Assembly: GCA_031272405.1 (NCBI GenBank)
Contig: JAISTW010000027.1
Coordinates: 32,018-96,017 of the forward strand
Length of the DNA: 64,000 nucleotides
Origin: Desulfovibrio sp.
Lineage (GTDB): Bacteria; Desulfobacterota; Desulfovibrionia; Desulfovibrionales; Desulfovibrionaceae
Direction: 5' to 3'
In this document: piece by piece, positions 1-11,345 of the stretch
Layout of the letters: the number at the start of each line of letters is the position of its first letter
How positions within the stretch are numbered: position 1 is the stretch's first letter
Translations under genes and position numbers: made by a program
Notes under the pieces: model-generated
Told to the model about the DNA's origin: nothing
Database searches by the model: none
What the model saw: only the letters and a program-made list of their open reading frames with translations

Positions 1-2
1 GG

Positions 3-1340
3 CCGGGAGAACAGGCCTTGGTCATCACGGGGGGTAACGCAGGCGGCAAAACGGTGTGCCTTAAAACCCTCGGCCTTGTCGCCGTCATGACCTACAGCGG
101 ATTGCCGGCGCCGGTGACCAAAGGTTCGCATATTCCCTGGTTTGATCATATTGACGCATTTATCGGCGACGAACAGAGCATTGAAAACAGTGTTTCCACC
201 TTTAGCGCGCAAATCCGGCATCTCGCCGAGGCGTTGAAGCATCTTGACTGCACCTGTCTGGTCTTGCTGGATGAATTTGGGGTCGGCACCGATCCCGCGG
301 AAGGCTCCGCGCTTGCGCTGGCGGTTTGCGATGCGCTTGTGGAAAGGGGCGCGCATATTTTTGTCGCAACGCATTTTCCGGCTCTCAAGGTATACGCCCT
401 GACGCGTGAGCGCGTCCGGGCCGCATCCATGCTCTTTGATCCGAAAACTCGAAAACCCCTGTTCAGGTTGGCCTATGATCAGGTCGGCCCAAGCCATGCG
501 CTGCCCGTTGCCCGCGAATACGGACTTCCCCTTGCTATAATCGACAGGGCGGAGCAATACCTTCTGCAACACGGACAGGACGCTTCCGATATGCTTGAGC
601 GGCTCAACGAACTGGCTGCGCAGAGAGACAGGGAATTGCGCGATCTGGCGCGGGAGCGTGAGAGGGCCGGCGCCGCCATGTTGCGGACGCAGGAACGCCT
701 GGAGAGGGAAAGAACGCAACTGTACAAGGAAATACGCAGTCAGGCGGCGGAACTGATGCGGGCCTGGAAGGACGGCCGCGCCGGCCCCAAACAGGCCTTG
801 AAGGAAATGTCGAAACTGCGCGCCGCTCTGGCCTTGTCTGATGTTCCGGGCAGAGATTCTTCCGACAAGGCCGTTTCAGATGCCCAGTCTTTTCTTGTCG
901 GGCAGAATGTCCGGCACCGCGCCTTCAACAAATTTGGAGCAATTACCGAAGTGGATGCGCGGCGTGGGAGAGTGCGGCTGGATTTGGGCGGTATTACGGT
1001 CTGGGCAAAGAACAGTGATATTGCCGCAGACTGCGGCGCGGGCGCCCCTGCTCCCGAGAGTCGCTTTTTGCGGCCGTCGAATAAGGCTGATGAAGAATGC
1101 CGGTTCAGTGTCGATCTACGGGGAATGACCGTTTCCGAGGCCCTGAGCGCGGCGGACAGGTTTTTGGATCAATCTCTGCTCGCCGGCAGGCAGGAAGTCG
1201 AAATTGTCCACGGACGCGGCACAGGGGCACTACGCAGAGAGCTTCACAGTTTTTTGCGTACGCTTTCATCCGTGGAATTTTTTGAGACCGCGTCGGAAGA
1301 GAGGGGAGGGGACGGGATGACCATCGTCTCCCTGCGCTGA
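3..1340 (+). CDS. mutS2: Endonuclease MutS2, C-terminal part (truncated by window start)
   Basis: Frame open from the window edge; ABC-type ATPase 'VITGGNAGGKTVCLKTLGL', 'LVLLDEFGVGTDPAEGSALA', and C-terminal Smr domain 'VDLRGMTVSEAL...VHGRGTGALRRELHSFLRTL'. Confidence 0.93.
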   Translation, partial: PGEQALVITGGNAGGKTVCLKTLGLVAVMTYSGLPAPVTKGSHIPWFDHIDAFIGDEQSIENSVSTFSAQIRHLAEALKHLDCTCLVLLDEFGVGTDPAEGSALALAVCDALVERGAHIFVATHFPALKVYALTRERVRAASMLFDPKTRKPLFRLAYDQVGPSHALPVAREYGLPLAIIDRAEQYLLQHGQDASDMLERLNELAAQRDRELRDLARERERAGAAMLRTQERLERERTQLYKEIRSQAAELMRAWKDGRAGPKQALKEMSKLRAALALSDVPGRDSSDKAVSDAQSFLVGQNVRHRAFNKFGAITEVDARRGRVRLDLGGITVWAKNSDIAADCGAGAPAPESRFLRPSNKADEECRFSVDLRGMTVSEALSAADRFLDQSLLAGRQEVEIVHGRGTGALRRELHSFLRTLSSVEFFETASEERGGDGMTIVSLR

Positions 1341-1368
1341 CAGACATCTGAGAATCCGGATTGGTGAC

Positions 1369-3105
1369 GTGGAAAATGGCAACGTCGTGCGCCTTGTCAA
1401 AGAGCGCCTTAATATCGTGGATGTGGTGCGCCGATACGTGGGTCTCAAACGCAACGGCGCCAGATGGACGGCGCCTTGTCCCTTTCATCAGGAAACAAAG
1501 CCGTCTTTCTCCGTCAACGAGGAACTCGGCGTTTTTCACTGTTTCGGTTGTCAGGCATCCGGAGACATTTTTGACTTTTACAGCAGAATCAATGGGCTTG
1601 ATTTCAAGGAAACCCTGGAACAGTTGGCTCAGGATGCCGGCGTGGAACTGCATCGTTCCTTTCGCGGCAGGCCTCAGGGTGGGCAGAAGGAGGACCCCCG
1701 TTCCGTCAGACAGCGCATTCTGCGCATGCATCAGATCGCCGCAGCGCATTTCGCCTCGGAACTTAAAGGCAAAAACGGCCTTGAATGCCGCGCGTATATT
1801 GAGAAGCGCGGTTTGAGTCAGGACATTGTGGAATATTTCGGCCTGGGTTGGGCGGGACGAGAGTGGGATTCACTGGCAAAAACATTGCGTCGGGCCGGTT
1901 TTGGCGAACAGGCGGCCGTTGAGTCAAACCTGTTGAGCAGGTCCGCCAGGGGCACCGTGTTTGACCGTTTCCGGGGACGTCTGATGTTCCCCATCAAAAA
2001 TTTGTCCGGCCAGGTCATAGCTTTTGGCGGAAGAATAATCCGTGAGGAGGAAGAGGCGAAATATGTAAACAGCGCTGACACCATTATTTATAAAAAGGGA
2101 GAGCATGTTTTCGGACTGCAGCAAGCCAGAAAAAGCATAACGGTTGAGGGGAGAGCCCTGCTGACGGAAGGCTATATGGATGTGGTCACCTTGTGTCAGT
2201 TCGGCTACGAAAACGCTGTCGGGGTGCTTGGGACAGCCCTGACGCCGGAGCAAGTGAAACGCATATCCGGCTTTGCCTCACGGGTTGTTCTGGTTTTTGA
2301 CGGCGACCGAGCGGGGCGCAAGGCGGCCTTGCGGGGCAGCGAAATGTTGTTGGCCAGCGGTCTTGACTGCGCTGTCGTCTCCTTGCCGGACGGGGAAGAT
2401 ATTGACGGCTTTTTAAGAAAAAAAGGGACCGACGCCTTCGATGAACTGCTCGCCAAGGCCATTGACGGTTGGCAATACTGTATTACTGTTTTGAAAACCT
2501 TGGCGCCGCGCGAGTCTGTTGAATGGGCACGTCAGTTTTTGCGCAGTGTGGAAATTCCGGAACTGCTCAGTCCCTACATATCAAAACTGGCTGGACAATT
2601 GCAGATTTCAGAGTCCGCCTTGCGTGAGGGCATTGCCGATTGGAACGCCCGTCGGCATTCGGGACGCGCGGCGTCTTCGCACGGCCCGCGCGGGGAAAGC
2701 CCGTCTCCGCAGAATATGAGGGAGATGCAGATACTCATGTTTGCTGTTCGCTATCCGGAGCGTTTGCATGACCTGCGCGCATTGGGCGCCGATATGCTGC
2801 TTCAGTCCAACGCCGCCAAGGATTTTTGGGAAAAAATAGACAAGTGGGGAGAAAATGCGCAACATTGTCTGGATGATCAGGAAAAAATAATATGGTCGCG
2901 ATTCAGAGGGCCTTCGGCGGCTCCACGGGGCGACGGAGATAAAGAGCTTGCCCTGTTGCGGGACCAACTGGACAACTACTATAAATTTTCACAAAAATCT
3001 TCTGTTTTCGCAGCGTTATCAAAAAATACATCCACGGATGACTTTGCTTCGGATTTGGATTATCTTCGCGCACTGCAAAACACTTTGGAGCCCGACCATG
3101 AGTAA
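1369..3105 (+). CDS. dnaG: DNA primase
   Basis: Zinc finger '[30 protein letters not shown]', Toprim '[28 protein letters not shown]', directly upstream of rpoD. Confidence 0.96.
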   Translation: MENGNVVRLVKERLNIVDVVRRYVGLKRNGARWTAPCPFHQETKPSFSVNEELGVFHCFGCQASGDIFDFYSRINGLDFKETLEQLAQDAGVELHRSFRGRPQGGQKEDPRSVRQRILRMHQIAAAHFASELKGKNGLECRAYIEKRGLSQDIVEYFGLGWAGREWDSLAKTLRRAGFGEQAAVESNLLSRSARGTVFDRFRGRLMFPIKNLSGQVIAFGGRIIREEEEAKYVNSADTIIYKKGEHVFGLQQARKSITVEGRALLTEGYMDVVTLCQFGYENAVGVLGTALTPEQVKRISGFASRVVLVFDGDRAGRKAALRGSEMLLASGLDCAVVSLPDGEDIDGFLRKKGTDAFDELLAKAIDGWQYCITVLKTLAPRESVEWARQFLRSVEIPELLSPYISKLAGQLQISESALREGIADWNARRHSGRAASSHGPRGESPSPQNMREMQILMFAVRYPERLHDLRALGADMLLQSNAAKDFWEKIDKWGENAQHCLDDQEKIIWSRFRGPSAAPRGDGDKELALLRDQLDNYYKFSQKSSVFAALSKNTSTDDFASDLDYLRALQNTLEPDHE

Positions 3106-4870
3106 TCTTAAAAATATTCCACAAATTCAATCGCTTATCGCAAAAGGCCAGGGAGCAGGGTTTCTGACGTATGCTGAAGTCAACAAGGCCGTGCCCATGG
3201 AAATGAGCACGCCCGAAATTCTGGAAGAAATCATAGGTATTTTTGAACAGTTGGAAATTGATATCGTCACAACGGAAAATGAAGGGAAAAAGACTGTCAT
3301 CGCCGAGGTTGAAAGCGGCGAGGATGTCATGGACGGAGGAACATTTGTTCTGACGGAGGATGAAGATTCGGCGGAGTTTTCTCCCCGCAGCACCGATCCC
3401 GTACGCATGTACCTCCGCGAGATGGGCGCGGTGCCCTTGCTGGACCGCGACGGAGAGGTCGTCATAGCCAAAAAGATCGAGATGGGCGAGCAGGAAGTGC
3501 TGTACGCGCTTGTTGAAGTTCCCGTGGCTGTTGAAGAACTTATCAATGTTGGAGAAGAGTTGAGGCAAAACCGTCTCAAACTCAAGGATGTCGTCAAAAC
3601 CATAGAAGAAGACGACCCCGGCGAAGATGAGATGAACCAGCGTTCGCGGGTCATACTGCTTTTGGATGAAATCAGGCAGATATACAGAAAAAAACGGAAA
3701 ATATACCAGAAGCTGGACGACTGCGCCACGCTGGAACGCCGCGTCGCCGCGATACAGAAAGAAATACTTGTTTACAAGGATGAAATCGTCAGCAGACTGC
3801 GGGACATAAAGCTGGAAAAGAAGCTGATGGACGGCATCAGCGAGACGGTGGAAGACTATGTGCGTCAGATGCACAACTGCCAGCGCGACCTTTCGGCATA
3901 TATCCTCTCCACCGGGAAAAGCCAGGCCGAAATCCAGAATCTTTTTTCAGGTCTTGAAAGACGTGAGATATCGCCCATGGACGCCGCCCGGGATCTGAAT
4001 CTCAGCGTGGATGAGCTGTTTTCGTTCAAAGAAATGATTATCGGCAAAATTGAAATCCTGAAACGCCTCCAGGAAAAATGCTGCCACAATGTTACCGACC
4101 TTGAGGAAGTGCTCTGGCGCATAAAGCGGGGAAACAACGCGGCCATGCGCGCCAAGCAGGAACTTATTCGCTCGAATCTCCGCCTTGTGGTCTCCATAGC
4201 GAAAAAATACACCAACCGCGGCCTGCAATTTCTGGATCTCATCCAGGAGGGGAATATCGGTTTGATGAAGGCCGTTGACAAGTTCGAGTATCAGCGCGGG
4301 TATAAATTTTCCACATACGCCACCTGGTGGATCCGGCAGGCCATCACACGGGCCATAGCCGACCAGGCCAGAACAATCCGCATACCGGTGCATATGATAG
4401 AAACCATCAACAAGCTCATGCGGACGGCGCGGTATCTTGTGCAGGAACTCGGGCGCGACCCCATGCCGGAAGAAATCGCGGACCGGATGGATTATCCTGT
4501 GGAAAAAGTGAAAAAAGTTCTTAAAATCGCCAAGGAACCCATTTCACTGGAAACGCCTATCGGCGACGAGGAAGATTCCAGCCTCGGCGATTTTATTGAA
4601 GACAAAAAGGCTGTCGCGCCCGCCGAGGAAGTCATCAACACCAAACTTGCCGAGCAACTTGCCGCTGTTCTCGCCGACTTGACGACACGCGAGGAACAGG
4701 TGCTGCGTAAACGTTTCGGCATTGAGGAAAAAAGCGATCATACCCTGGAGGAAGTCGGCAAGCTCTTCAATGTCACCCGGGAGCGGATACGGCAGATTGA
4801 AGCCAAGGCTCTGCGCAAACTCCGACATCCCATACGCAGTCAGCCACTGCGTTCCTATTATGAAAGCTGA
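3098..4870 (+). CDS. rpoD: RNA polymerase primary sigma factor (sigma-70)
   Basis: Regions 2-4: '[64 protein letters not shown]', '[19 protein letters not shown]'. ATG at 3098 overlaps the dnaG stop. Confidence 0.97.
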   Translation: MSNLKNIPQIQSLIAKGQGAGFLTYAEVNKAVPMEMSTPEILEEIIGIFEQLEIDIVTTENEGKKTVIAEVESGEDVMDGGTFVLTEDEDSAEFSPRSTDPVRMYLREMGAVPLLDRDGEVVIAKKIEMGEQEVLYALVEVPVAVEELINVGEELRQNRLKLKDVVKTIEEDDPGEDEMNQRSRVILLLDEIRQIYRKKRKIYQKLDDCATLERRVAAIQKEILVYKDEIVSRLRDIKLEKKLMDGISETVEDYVRQMHNCQRDLSAYILSTGKSQAEIQNLFSGLERREISPMDAARDLNLSVDELFSFKEMIIGKIEILKRLQEKCCHNVTDLEEVLWRIKRGNNAAMRAKQELIRSNLRLVVSIAKKYTNRGLQFLDLIQEGNIGLMKAVDKFEYQRGYKFSTYATWWIRQAITRAIADQARTIRIPVHMIETINKLMRTARYLVQELGRDPMPEEIADRMDYPVEKVKKVLKIAKEPISLETPIGDEEDSSLGDFIEDKKAVAPAEEVINTKLAEQLAAVLADLTTREEQVLRKRFGIEEKSDHTLEEVGKLFNVTRERIRQIEAKALRKLRHPIRSQPLRSYYES

Positions 4871-4884
4871 ATTTTGCCGCTGAG

Positions 4885-5607
4885 ATGCGTTTGTTCTTCT
4901 TTTTTCCCAATCGGCACATGTTCGTTTTGACGTTGTGCCTGTGGTTCTGCCTGCCCGTCGGCCCTGCTCATGGCGGACAACAGGCGGAACAGCGCGTGAC
5001 TGAAGGTGTTGTCGCCTATTGCTTTGACGGAGACACGCTCAAGTTGACAGACAGGCGCGTCGTGCGTCTTGCCGGAATCGACGCGCCTGAAATGGCCCGT
5101 CCAGCGAGGGGCGGCACAAAAAATGACGTCAAAAAAGGGCAGTATTACGCCCGTCAAGCGCGCCAAAGCATGGTTCATCTGGCCCAGGGGAAAAAAGTGC
5201 GTCTCTTCCCGGTAACAGACCAAGGCGAAAAAGACGATTACGGCCGCATCATCGCGGACGTGCGTCTTGAGGACGGGCAGTCCCTCAGCGCGTTGATGGT
5301 AGGTCAGGGGGCGGCCTTTTTTTATCCGCACACGAATTTGAATGGCGCTTTTATGCAACGTCTGCTGCAACTGCAGAAAAGAGCCATTGCCGCCAAAAGC
5401 GGCTTGTGGGCCCATCTGCTGGGGCTTCCTCTCGCTCTGAACAGTTATGTCGGCAATCGTTCGTCCCTGCGTTTTTTCCCGGGGGATTGCCCCGAAGCGC
5501 AACATATCAAACCACGCAACAGAATATATTTCGGCACGCTGATGGACGCCTTTCTGGCCGGCTATGCCCCGGCCAGGATATGTCTATTTTGGCCGACCGA
5601 ACAATAA
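4885..5607 (+). CDS. Thermonuclease (SNase)-family protein with signal peptide
   Basis: Hydrophobic N-terminus; 'CFDGDTLKLTDRRVVRLAGIDAPEMARP...VRLFPVTDQGEKDDYGRIIADVRLEDG' is SNase-like. Confidence 0.8.
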   Translation: MRLFFFFPNRHMFVLTLCLWFCLPVGPAHGGQQAEQRVTEGVVAYCFDGDTLKLTDRRVVRLAGIDAPEMARPARGGTKNDVKKGQYYARQARQSMVHLAQGKKVRLFPVTDQGEKDDYGRIIADVRLEDGQSLSALMVGQGAAFFYPHTNLNGAFMQRLLQLQKRAIAAKSGLWAHLLGLPLALNSYVGNRSSLRFFPGDCPEAQHIKPRNRIYFGTLMDAFLAGYAPARICLFWPTEQ

Positions 5608-5827
5608 AACAGGCGCGACAGTCTTTGGACGACGTAAGGCCAAAAGTCTGGCTTTCGCTTGACCCATGCCTTGACTTTTTCTCTCAAAATATGCCATGCT
5701 TTAAAGACGTGTTTTTTAGGGACAGAAGGAGGACAACATAATGTAAGGCCGCGCCTGGCGCGCGATACAGCGCCAGCAGTCACGGCAAACCCTTGAATGC
5801 GGCGAAATCGCGGCGTCATCATCGTAT

Positions 5828-6775
5828 GTGGAGGTACGTATGACAACAATTTTTTATCTTCTTGCCTATCTGGCGGTAGCGGGTTTTCTGTGTCTGGCTT
5901 TTTTGAAGGTCAGAGCGTACCTGCAAGCCAGCCCCCTGCATGTTCGCTGGGAACTGTATCCCGTGCCGCACGAAGGAGCAAAAACTTCATACGGCGGCAG
6001 TTTCATGGAAGAAAAGGACTGGTGGACAAAACCCCGGCATGTCAACCACTTCGGCGATATCAAAGCTATCGTGACAGAAGTTGTCCTTTTGCATGCCACC
6101 TTTGAACACAACCTCAAACTCTGGTTCCGCAGCTATCCGTTTCATTTCGGCATGTACATGCTCATGGGCGGCACGATCATCGTGCTTCTCTCGGCGCTGG
6201 CGTGTCTGTTCGGTCTGGATCCGAAGGGCGGCTTCATGATTTTCGTCGGCAACGTCATCAATGCCGTTGTGCTGGTCGGGGGGCTGTGCATCATCGGCGG
6301 CGGCGTCGCCCTGATACACCGCCGCATGACGGATGAAGGACTGCGCAGATACACGACGCCGGAAATGTTTTTCAATATCGGCGTCTTTGTTCTTTTCGGC
6401 ATCCTGGGTATTTTCGCTTGGGTTGACGCCACTTCTTTCTTTGATTGGGCGCGCGTTTTTATATGTAACCTGTTGACTGCCAATTTTGACCCGCAGCCCA
6501 GCAACTGGTTTGCCCTTCACCTTTTGGTCGGCTTTTTTCTGCTGATTTGGATACCATCCACGCAAATGGCCCACATGTTCATGAAATATTTCACATACCA
6601 CGATATCCGTTGGGGCGATGAGCCAACTACATACAGCGATAACGCCAAAAACACCATCCCCAACGAACTGAAGTACACCGTCAACTGGTCGGCGGAACAT
6701 ATCACCGGCGGCGCCGGTTCAAAGACATGGCTTGAGGTGGCTACGACAAATCCCGCCGCCCCCAAAACCGAATGA
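5828..6775 (+). CDS. Membrane cytochrome b-type subunit (nitrate reductase gamma/DsrM/TmcC-like)
   Basis: Multi-TM protein with histidines in TM segments, immediately upstream of a CCG-domain Fe-S protein. Confidence 0.75.
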   Translation: MEVRMTTIFYLLAYLAVAGFLCLAFLKVRAYLQASPLHVRWELYPVPHEGAKTSYGGSFMEEKDWWTKPRHVNHFGDIKAIVTEVVLLHATFEHNLKLWFRSYPFHFGMYMLMGGTIIVLLSALACLFGLDPKGGFMIFVGNVINAVVLVGGLCIIGGGVALIHRRMTDEGLRRYTTPEMFFNIGVFVLFGILGIFAWVDATSFFDWARVFICNLLTANFDPQPSNWFALHLLVGFFLLIWIPSTQMAHMFMKYFTYHDIRWGDEPTTYSDNAKNTIPNELKYTVNWSAEHITGGAGSKTWLEVATTNPAAPKTE

Positions 6776-6793
6776 ATGAGCTAGGGAGTTTTT

Positions 6794-8392
6794 ATGAGAG
6801 ACAATCTGCAATTAACTGATGTTTCCACGGCGGAAGGCCAGATGGTGTCCATTGATTTGGATCGTATCCCGAATCTGCCGATTGACATGGAGAAAATGCC
6901 CTGGAAGCCCGTCACCGACGAGCAGAAAGAGAACACCTGCTGCATTCTGGATGAAGTTTGCGTTCTCAATATTCCCAAACCCAAAAATCATGGGGAAGAG
7001 GAAGAACTGGTCAACAAATTTCTGGAGGGCATGCGCAAATCGTTTACGAAGGAGAACAACTGGACCTTCCTGCCCATTCTGGAAACCAGCGTCGAGTATT
7101 GCGCCCAGTGCAATTCCTGTTCGGAGGCCTGCCATCTGTACGAGATGTCCGGTGAACACGAGATGTACAGACCGAATTTCCGTTCTGAAATCTTTCGGCG
7201 CATATACAAACAGTATGTCAAAAAAGAGCCTCTGGCCAGGTGGCGCTACGGCGACATGGGACTGAACTGGAAAACCGTGGCCCGTCTCGGTGAATTGGCC
7301 TATCGCTGCAATCTTTGCCGCCGTTGCGCGCAGACATGCCCCGTCGGCGTGGACAACGGCCTCATCGCGCGTGAAATCCGCAAGATATTCAGCCAGGAGA
7401 TGAATATTTATCCGCGGGAGCTGCATGAGAAGGGCACCATGAACCAACTGAAAGTCGGTTCATCCACAGGCATGACCCCTGAAGTCGTCAAGGAAAATGT
7501 CGAGTTTATTGACGAAGATTATACGGAAATCACGGGTGTCGGCATCCATACGCCGTTTGACGTGCAGGGGGCCGACATTATGTTGTTGCACAATGCCGGC
7601 GAAATCATGGCCTGGCCCGAAAACATCGCCGCCTTTTCCCTGATTTTTCAGGAAGCCGGTCTTTCCTGGACGCTCTCCAGCAAGTCGATGGCCTATGACG
7701 GCGTCAACTACGGCGTCTTTTACGACGACGCGCAGTTCGCGCGCATCGCCCTGCAACACATGCTCGCCGCCAAGGAACTCGGCGTCAAGAAGATCGTCAT
7801 CGGGGAATGCGGACACGCCCACAAGGGCCTGACCGTCGTCGCGGACAGGGTTATTCCCTACGAATATCAGGTGCCGCGTGAAAGCTGTTATGTGACCCTG
7901 AACGACATCGTCATGTCCGGGCGCATCAAGCTTGATCCGCACCGCAACGATTTCCCCGTGACCTTGCATGACCCGTGCAATATCGTCCGCCTGATGGGCA
8001 TTGTGGAGCCGCAACGCGAAATAGTCCGCAAAATCGCGCCCAAATTCCGTGAAATGCCCTGCAACGGCGTCAATAACTACTGTTGCGGCGGAGGTTCCGG
8101 TTTCGCCATTATGACCCGCAACAATATTGAGCAATGGCGCGGCAACATCACCGGCCGCAAAAAGATGTGGCAGATCGCCGAGGCCTTCAAGGACTGCCTC
8201 GGACCCGAGACAAAGAAATATATCTGCGCGCCCTGTTCCAACTGCAAGGGGCAAATCCGCGAAATCCTGGAGCACAACGATCTGTACGCCAAGAACAGCT
8301 TCGCCTACGGCGGTTTGGTGGAATTGATCGTCAACGCCATGGTCAATGTCAAGCCCGGTTTTATAAAATGGGAGAGTGAAGAAGAGGAGTGA
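6794..8392 (+). CDS. HdrD/DsrK/TmcB-like Fe-S protein with CCG domains
   Basis: Two 4Fe-4S motifs 'CAQCNSCSEACHL' and 'CNLCRRCAQTCPVG'; CCG-type motifs 'HDPCNIVRLMG...NNYCCGGGSGFA' and 'ICAPCSNCKGQ'. Confidence 0.85.
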   Translation: MRDNLQLTDVSTAEGQMVSIDLDRIPNLPIDMEKMPWKPVTDEQKENTCCILDEVCVLNIPKPKNHGEEEELVNKFLEGMRKSFTKENNWTFLPILETSVEYCAQCNSCSEACHLYEMSGEHEMYRPNFRSEIFRRIYKQYVKKEPLARWRYGDMGLNWKTVARLGELAYRCNLCRRCAQTCPVGVDNGLIAREIRKIFSQEMNIYPRELHEKGTMNQLKVGSSTGMTPEVVKENVEFIDEDYTEITGVGIHTPFDVQGADIMLLHNAGEIMAWPENIAAFSLIFQEAGLSWTLSSKSMAYDGVNYGVFYDDAQFARIALQHMLAAKELGVKKIVIGECGHAHKGLTVVADRVIPYEYQVPRESCYVTLNDIVMSGRIKLDPHRNDFPVTLHDPCNIVRLMGIVEPQREIVRKIAPKFREMPCNGVNNYCCGGGSGFAIMTRNNIEQWRGNITGRKKMWQIAEAFKDCLGPETKKYICAPCSNCKGQIREILEHNDLYAKNSFAYGGLVELIVNAMVNVKPGFIKWESEEEE

Positions 8393-8454
8393 TTTCTTTC
8401 CGTTTTATCCGGCCTCCTGGGAGGCTGTGAGGCCTTCCACGGATGACGAAGCCA

Positions 8455-8484
8455 GTCCCCGTTCGCAAGAACGGGGACTTTTTT
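8455..8484 (+). terminator. Rho-independent terminator
   Basis: GTCCCCGTTC-GCAA-GAACGGGGAC followed by TTTTTT; perfect 10-bp stem and 4-nt loop. Confidence 0.9.
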
Positions 8485-8741
8485 GGTCTGAAGTCGGGGA
8501 AGTCCGCAGCGTGGTTGCATGGGGAAATCAGTGGGACGCGTATGGAACAAAAGAGAGGAAAACCATACGCGTCCCGGCAACGGAGGCAAACGGCGGACAT
8601 GACGCACTCTGCCGTTGTGCGCCGTTATTCATGTCTGCCGCTTGCTTTTATTACTAGCACACGTCAGGACGGCGTGTCCAGCGGCTTTGACGATTTTTGA
8701 CGCCAACCGGGCGGAGCGTTGTTTTACAGGATTGCAGGCGC

Positions 8742-9860
8742 TTATATGTCTTCCCAGTCCTTGACGACAGCCTGATAGCCAAGGCGCGCCAAGGCGGTTG
8801 TCATTTCCGCCACGCTTCGGTGGTCGGCGATTTCGAATTGCCCATGCCCTCCGTCGTCAGGTGTCACCCGCCCGCCGACAGATGTGGAAACCCCGGCGGA
8901 GACGCGGGTTACGCCCAACCGGATGATATGGTCGCGCATGAAGGCGTTTTCACGCGTGGAGCAGGTGATTCCCGCCTTGGGCAGAAAACACCGCAACGCA
9001 GTGATATACTGCACAAAATGCACGTCATCCACTTCATCGGGCACGTCGAAGTTTCCTTCATGTGGGCAAATGCGCGGTATGGAAACGCTGATTTCCAGGC
9101 CGGGGAAGTTTTTTTGCAGCCACCACGCATGCAGACCTGTGGCGAATGCATCCTGAACGAAAGATCCCAGGCCGAGCAACGCGCCGATGCCGAGAGAACG
9201 CATGCCTGCTCTGGCGGCGCGTTCCGGAGCGGACAGGCGAAAGACATAGTCTTTCTTCGGGCCGACGGGATGCAGTTGGGAATAGAGCCGTTCCGTATAG
9301 GTTTCCTGGAACATGGTCATGCTGTCGACGCCGGACGCGGCGAGGAAGCGGTATTCCTCTTCCGTCATGGAGTAGACTTCAACGCCGACGGAAGCGAACA
9401 ACGGCCTTATGGCCTTGGCAATGGCGGCAATATACTGCGGAGAGGCAATTTTGCGCGCGTCGCCGGTCAGCAGCAATATGTGTCCCAAGCCTGTATCCGC
9501 AATAGAAGCGGCCTCGGCCAGAGCTTCCTCATGGGTCAGGTGCCGGCGGGGTTGATGGTTTTTGGCGTTAAAACCGCAATACCGGCACTGGTTTGTACAG
9601 ATATTGGAGAGATAGAGCGGCGTAAAAAGCTGCACCGCGCGGCCGAAGTGCCGCAGAGTTATATCATGGGCACGGCGGGCCACGTCTTCCAGGCAAAGCG
9701 TGGCCGCCGGTGAAAGCAGCGTCAGAAAATCCACGGGCTGCAGGCAGTCCTTGTCCAGAACGGCAAGAACATCGTCGGCTGTGGCGGCTGACGCCCCGTC
9801 TTCACGCCGTTCCGCGGGCCAGGCCGCCAAAAATTTCTGAAACGTCATAACGTCTCCCAT
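8742..9860 (-). CDS. thiH: 2-iminoacetate synthase ThiH (radical SAM)
   Basis: Radical SAM motif 'YLSNICTNQCRYCGFN', 'EVYSMTEEEY', 'ISVSIPRICPHEG' consistent with ThiH/BATS family. Confidence 0.85.
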   Translation of the reverse strand: MGDVMTFQKFLAAWPAERREDGASAATADDVLAVLDKDCLQPVDFLTLLSPAATLCLEDVARRAHDITLRHFGRAVQLFTPLYLSNICTNQCRYCGFNAKNHQPRRHLTHEEALAEAASIADTGLGHILLLTGDARKIASPQYIAAIAKAIRPLFASVGVEVYSMTEEEYRFLAASGVDSMTMFQETYTERLYSQLHPVGPKKDYVFRLSAPERAARAGMRSLGIGALLGLGSFVQDAFATGLHAWWLQKNFPGLEISVSIPRICPHEGNFDVPDEVDDVHFVQYITALRCFLPKAGITCSTRENAFMRDHIIRLGVTRVSAGVSTSVGGRVTPDDGGHGQFEIADHRSVAEMTTALARLGYQAVVKDWEDI

Positions 9861-9911
9861 AGCAGATCGGGCATCCGGCGCAACTCAAGCCCGTTTTCAA
9901 AAGATGCACAC

Positions 9912-11333
9912 TTACAGATAGGGTGAAAATATCCAGCAGGCCGCATTGCGCAGCTTGGCCACAAGGGTTTGGCGTTCAATGTCCTCTTGCGTTATTTCGC
10001 GTCCTGCATGTATCGCGTCGTCAATATGGGCAGCGAGGATGTTGTATACATCCGCATCAAAAATTTCCATGTTCAGTTCGAAATTGAGATGCAGGCTGCG
10101 CGCGTCAAGATTTGCCGAGCCTATCTGGCAGTAGTCGCCGTCAATGGTCAGGAGCTTGCTGTGCGCAAACGGCGGCCGCTGCAGCCAGACGCGGACGCCG
10201 GCCTTGAGCAGGGCAGGCAAAAGACGCAGCGTGGCCCAATGCATGTAAGGGAGATTATTGCGTTCAGGCAGGACAATGCGCACATCCACGCCCCGTCTCG
10301 CCGCCGAACGCAGGGATGCCATGATGTCATGCGAGGGCAAAAAATAGGGCGTCATCACCCGTATAGCGCGCTTGGCGGCGCTGATGACGCAGCAATAGAG
10401 TTCGTTGAGCATTTCAATTTCGCTCCCCGGACCATCCATTACCAACCGGCAATAACTTTTTCCTGCCGGAGAGGATTCGGGGAAGTCGATTTTGTCATAC
10501 TCTCCGGTGCTGAAACCCCAGTTCAACAAGAATGCGCGTTTCAAGTCAAGGACAATGGGCCCTTTGCAGCAAAAATGCACATCCTGTATGCCGTTCGTTG
10601 GGTATTTGCCAAGGCTGTTCTTGTCCGAGATATTCATGCCCCCTGTATAGGCGATGTCGTCACAGATCAATATTTTTCTGTGATTACGCAGGTTAATGCC
10701 GAAATTCGGCGGAAAAAGGCGTGGGGGAAGGAAAAGTTCAACACGCGCGCCGTGGTCGGCAAGTTTTTTCCAGGGTTTTGCCAGTGAGTACAGCGAGCCG
10801 ATGCCGTCCAAGAGCATGCGTACATCCGCGCCCCTGTTCACAGCCTCGTTCATCCGTTCAACAAAGGCCTCCGAGATGTCGCCTGACTGAAAAATATAAC
10901 TGGTCAAATAAACGCAATGTTCCGCTTTGGCTATGGCATCAAGCATGGCCGGATATGCGGCGTCGCCGTTGAAGAGGGGCCGTATGCTGTTGCCGCCGCA
11001 CAAATGCCTGGCCGTAATGCAACGACCGGGAAGCTCCATTTGTTCATTCAGGCCGACGGGGACTTCTTTTTGCGGATTGTCGGCAAAGTGGAGCCGCGTG
11101 TAGTTTGGCGTGGTTGCGGGCACGCGTCGCGCCAGTTTGCCGGCGCGGCTTTCGGCCCTGCTTATGCCGAAAAGCAGATAAAACAGTGGCCCGATAATTG
11201 GCAGAAAGAGCGAAGTCGCGGTCCAGGCAAGAGCTGATCTCGGGTCCCGTTTTGTCAGCAACGCATGGCAGACGGAAAGCCAAGAAAGCGCGTGAATCGC
11301 TAAAAATGCCAAGCTTTCCAATAACAACAGCAT
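9912..11333 (-). CDS. cls: Cardiolipin synthase (phospholipase D family)
   Basis: Two HKD motifs: 'NHRKILICDDIAYTGGMN' and 'HSKLLTIDGDYCQIGSANLDARS'; N-terminal TM segments. Confidence 0.93.
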   Translation of the reverse strand: MLLLLESLAFLAIHALSWLSVCHALLTKRDPRSALAWTATSLFLPIIGPLFYLLFGISRAESRAGKLARRVPATTPNYTRLHFADNPQKEVPVGLNEQMELPGRCITARHLCGGNSIRPLFNGDAAYPAMLDAIAKAEHCVYLTSYIFQSGDISEAFVERMNEAVNRGADVRMLLDGIGSLYSLAKPWKKLADHGARVELFLPPRLFPPNFGINLRNHRKILICDDIAYTGGMNISDKNSLGKYPTNGIQDVHFCCKGPIVLDLKRAFLLNWGFSTGEYDKIDFPESSPAGKSYCRLVMDGPGSEIEMLNELYCCVISAAKRAIRVMTPYFLPSHDIMASLRSAARRGVDVRIVLPERNNLPYMHWATLRLLPALLKAGVRVWLQRPPFAHSKLLTIDGDYCQIGSANLDARSLHLNFELNMEIFDADVYNILAAHIDDAIHAGREITQEDIERQTLVAKLRNAACWIFSPYL

Positions 11334-11345
11334 GGAGAGTGAATT

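Noticed and set aside
5650-5710. Possible promoter TTGACT...CATGCT upstream of the cytochrome b gene
   Set aside because: -10 too weak to report as a feature.
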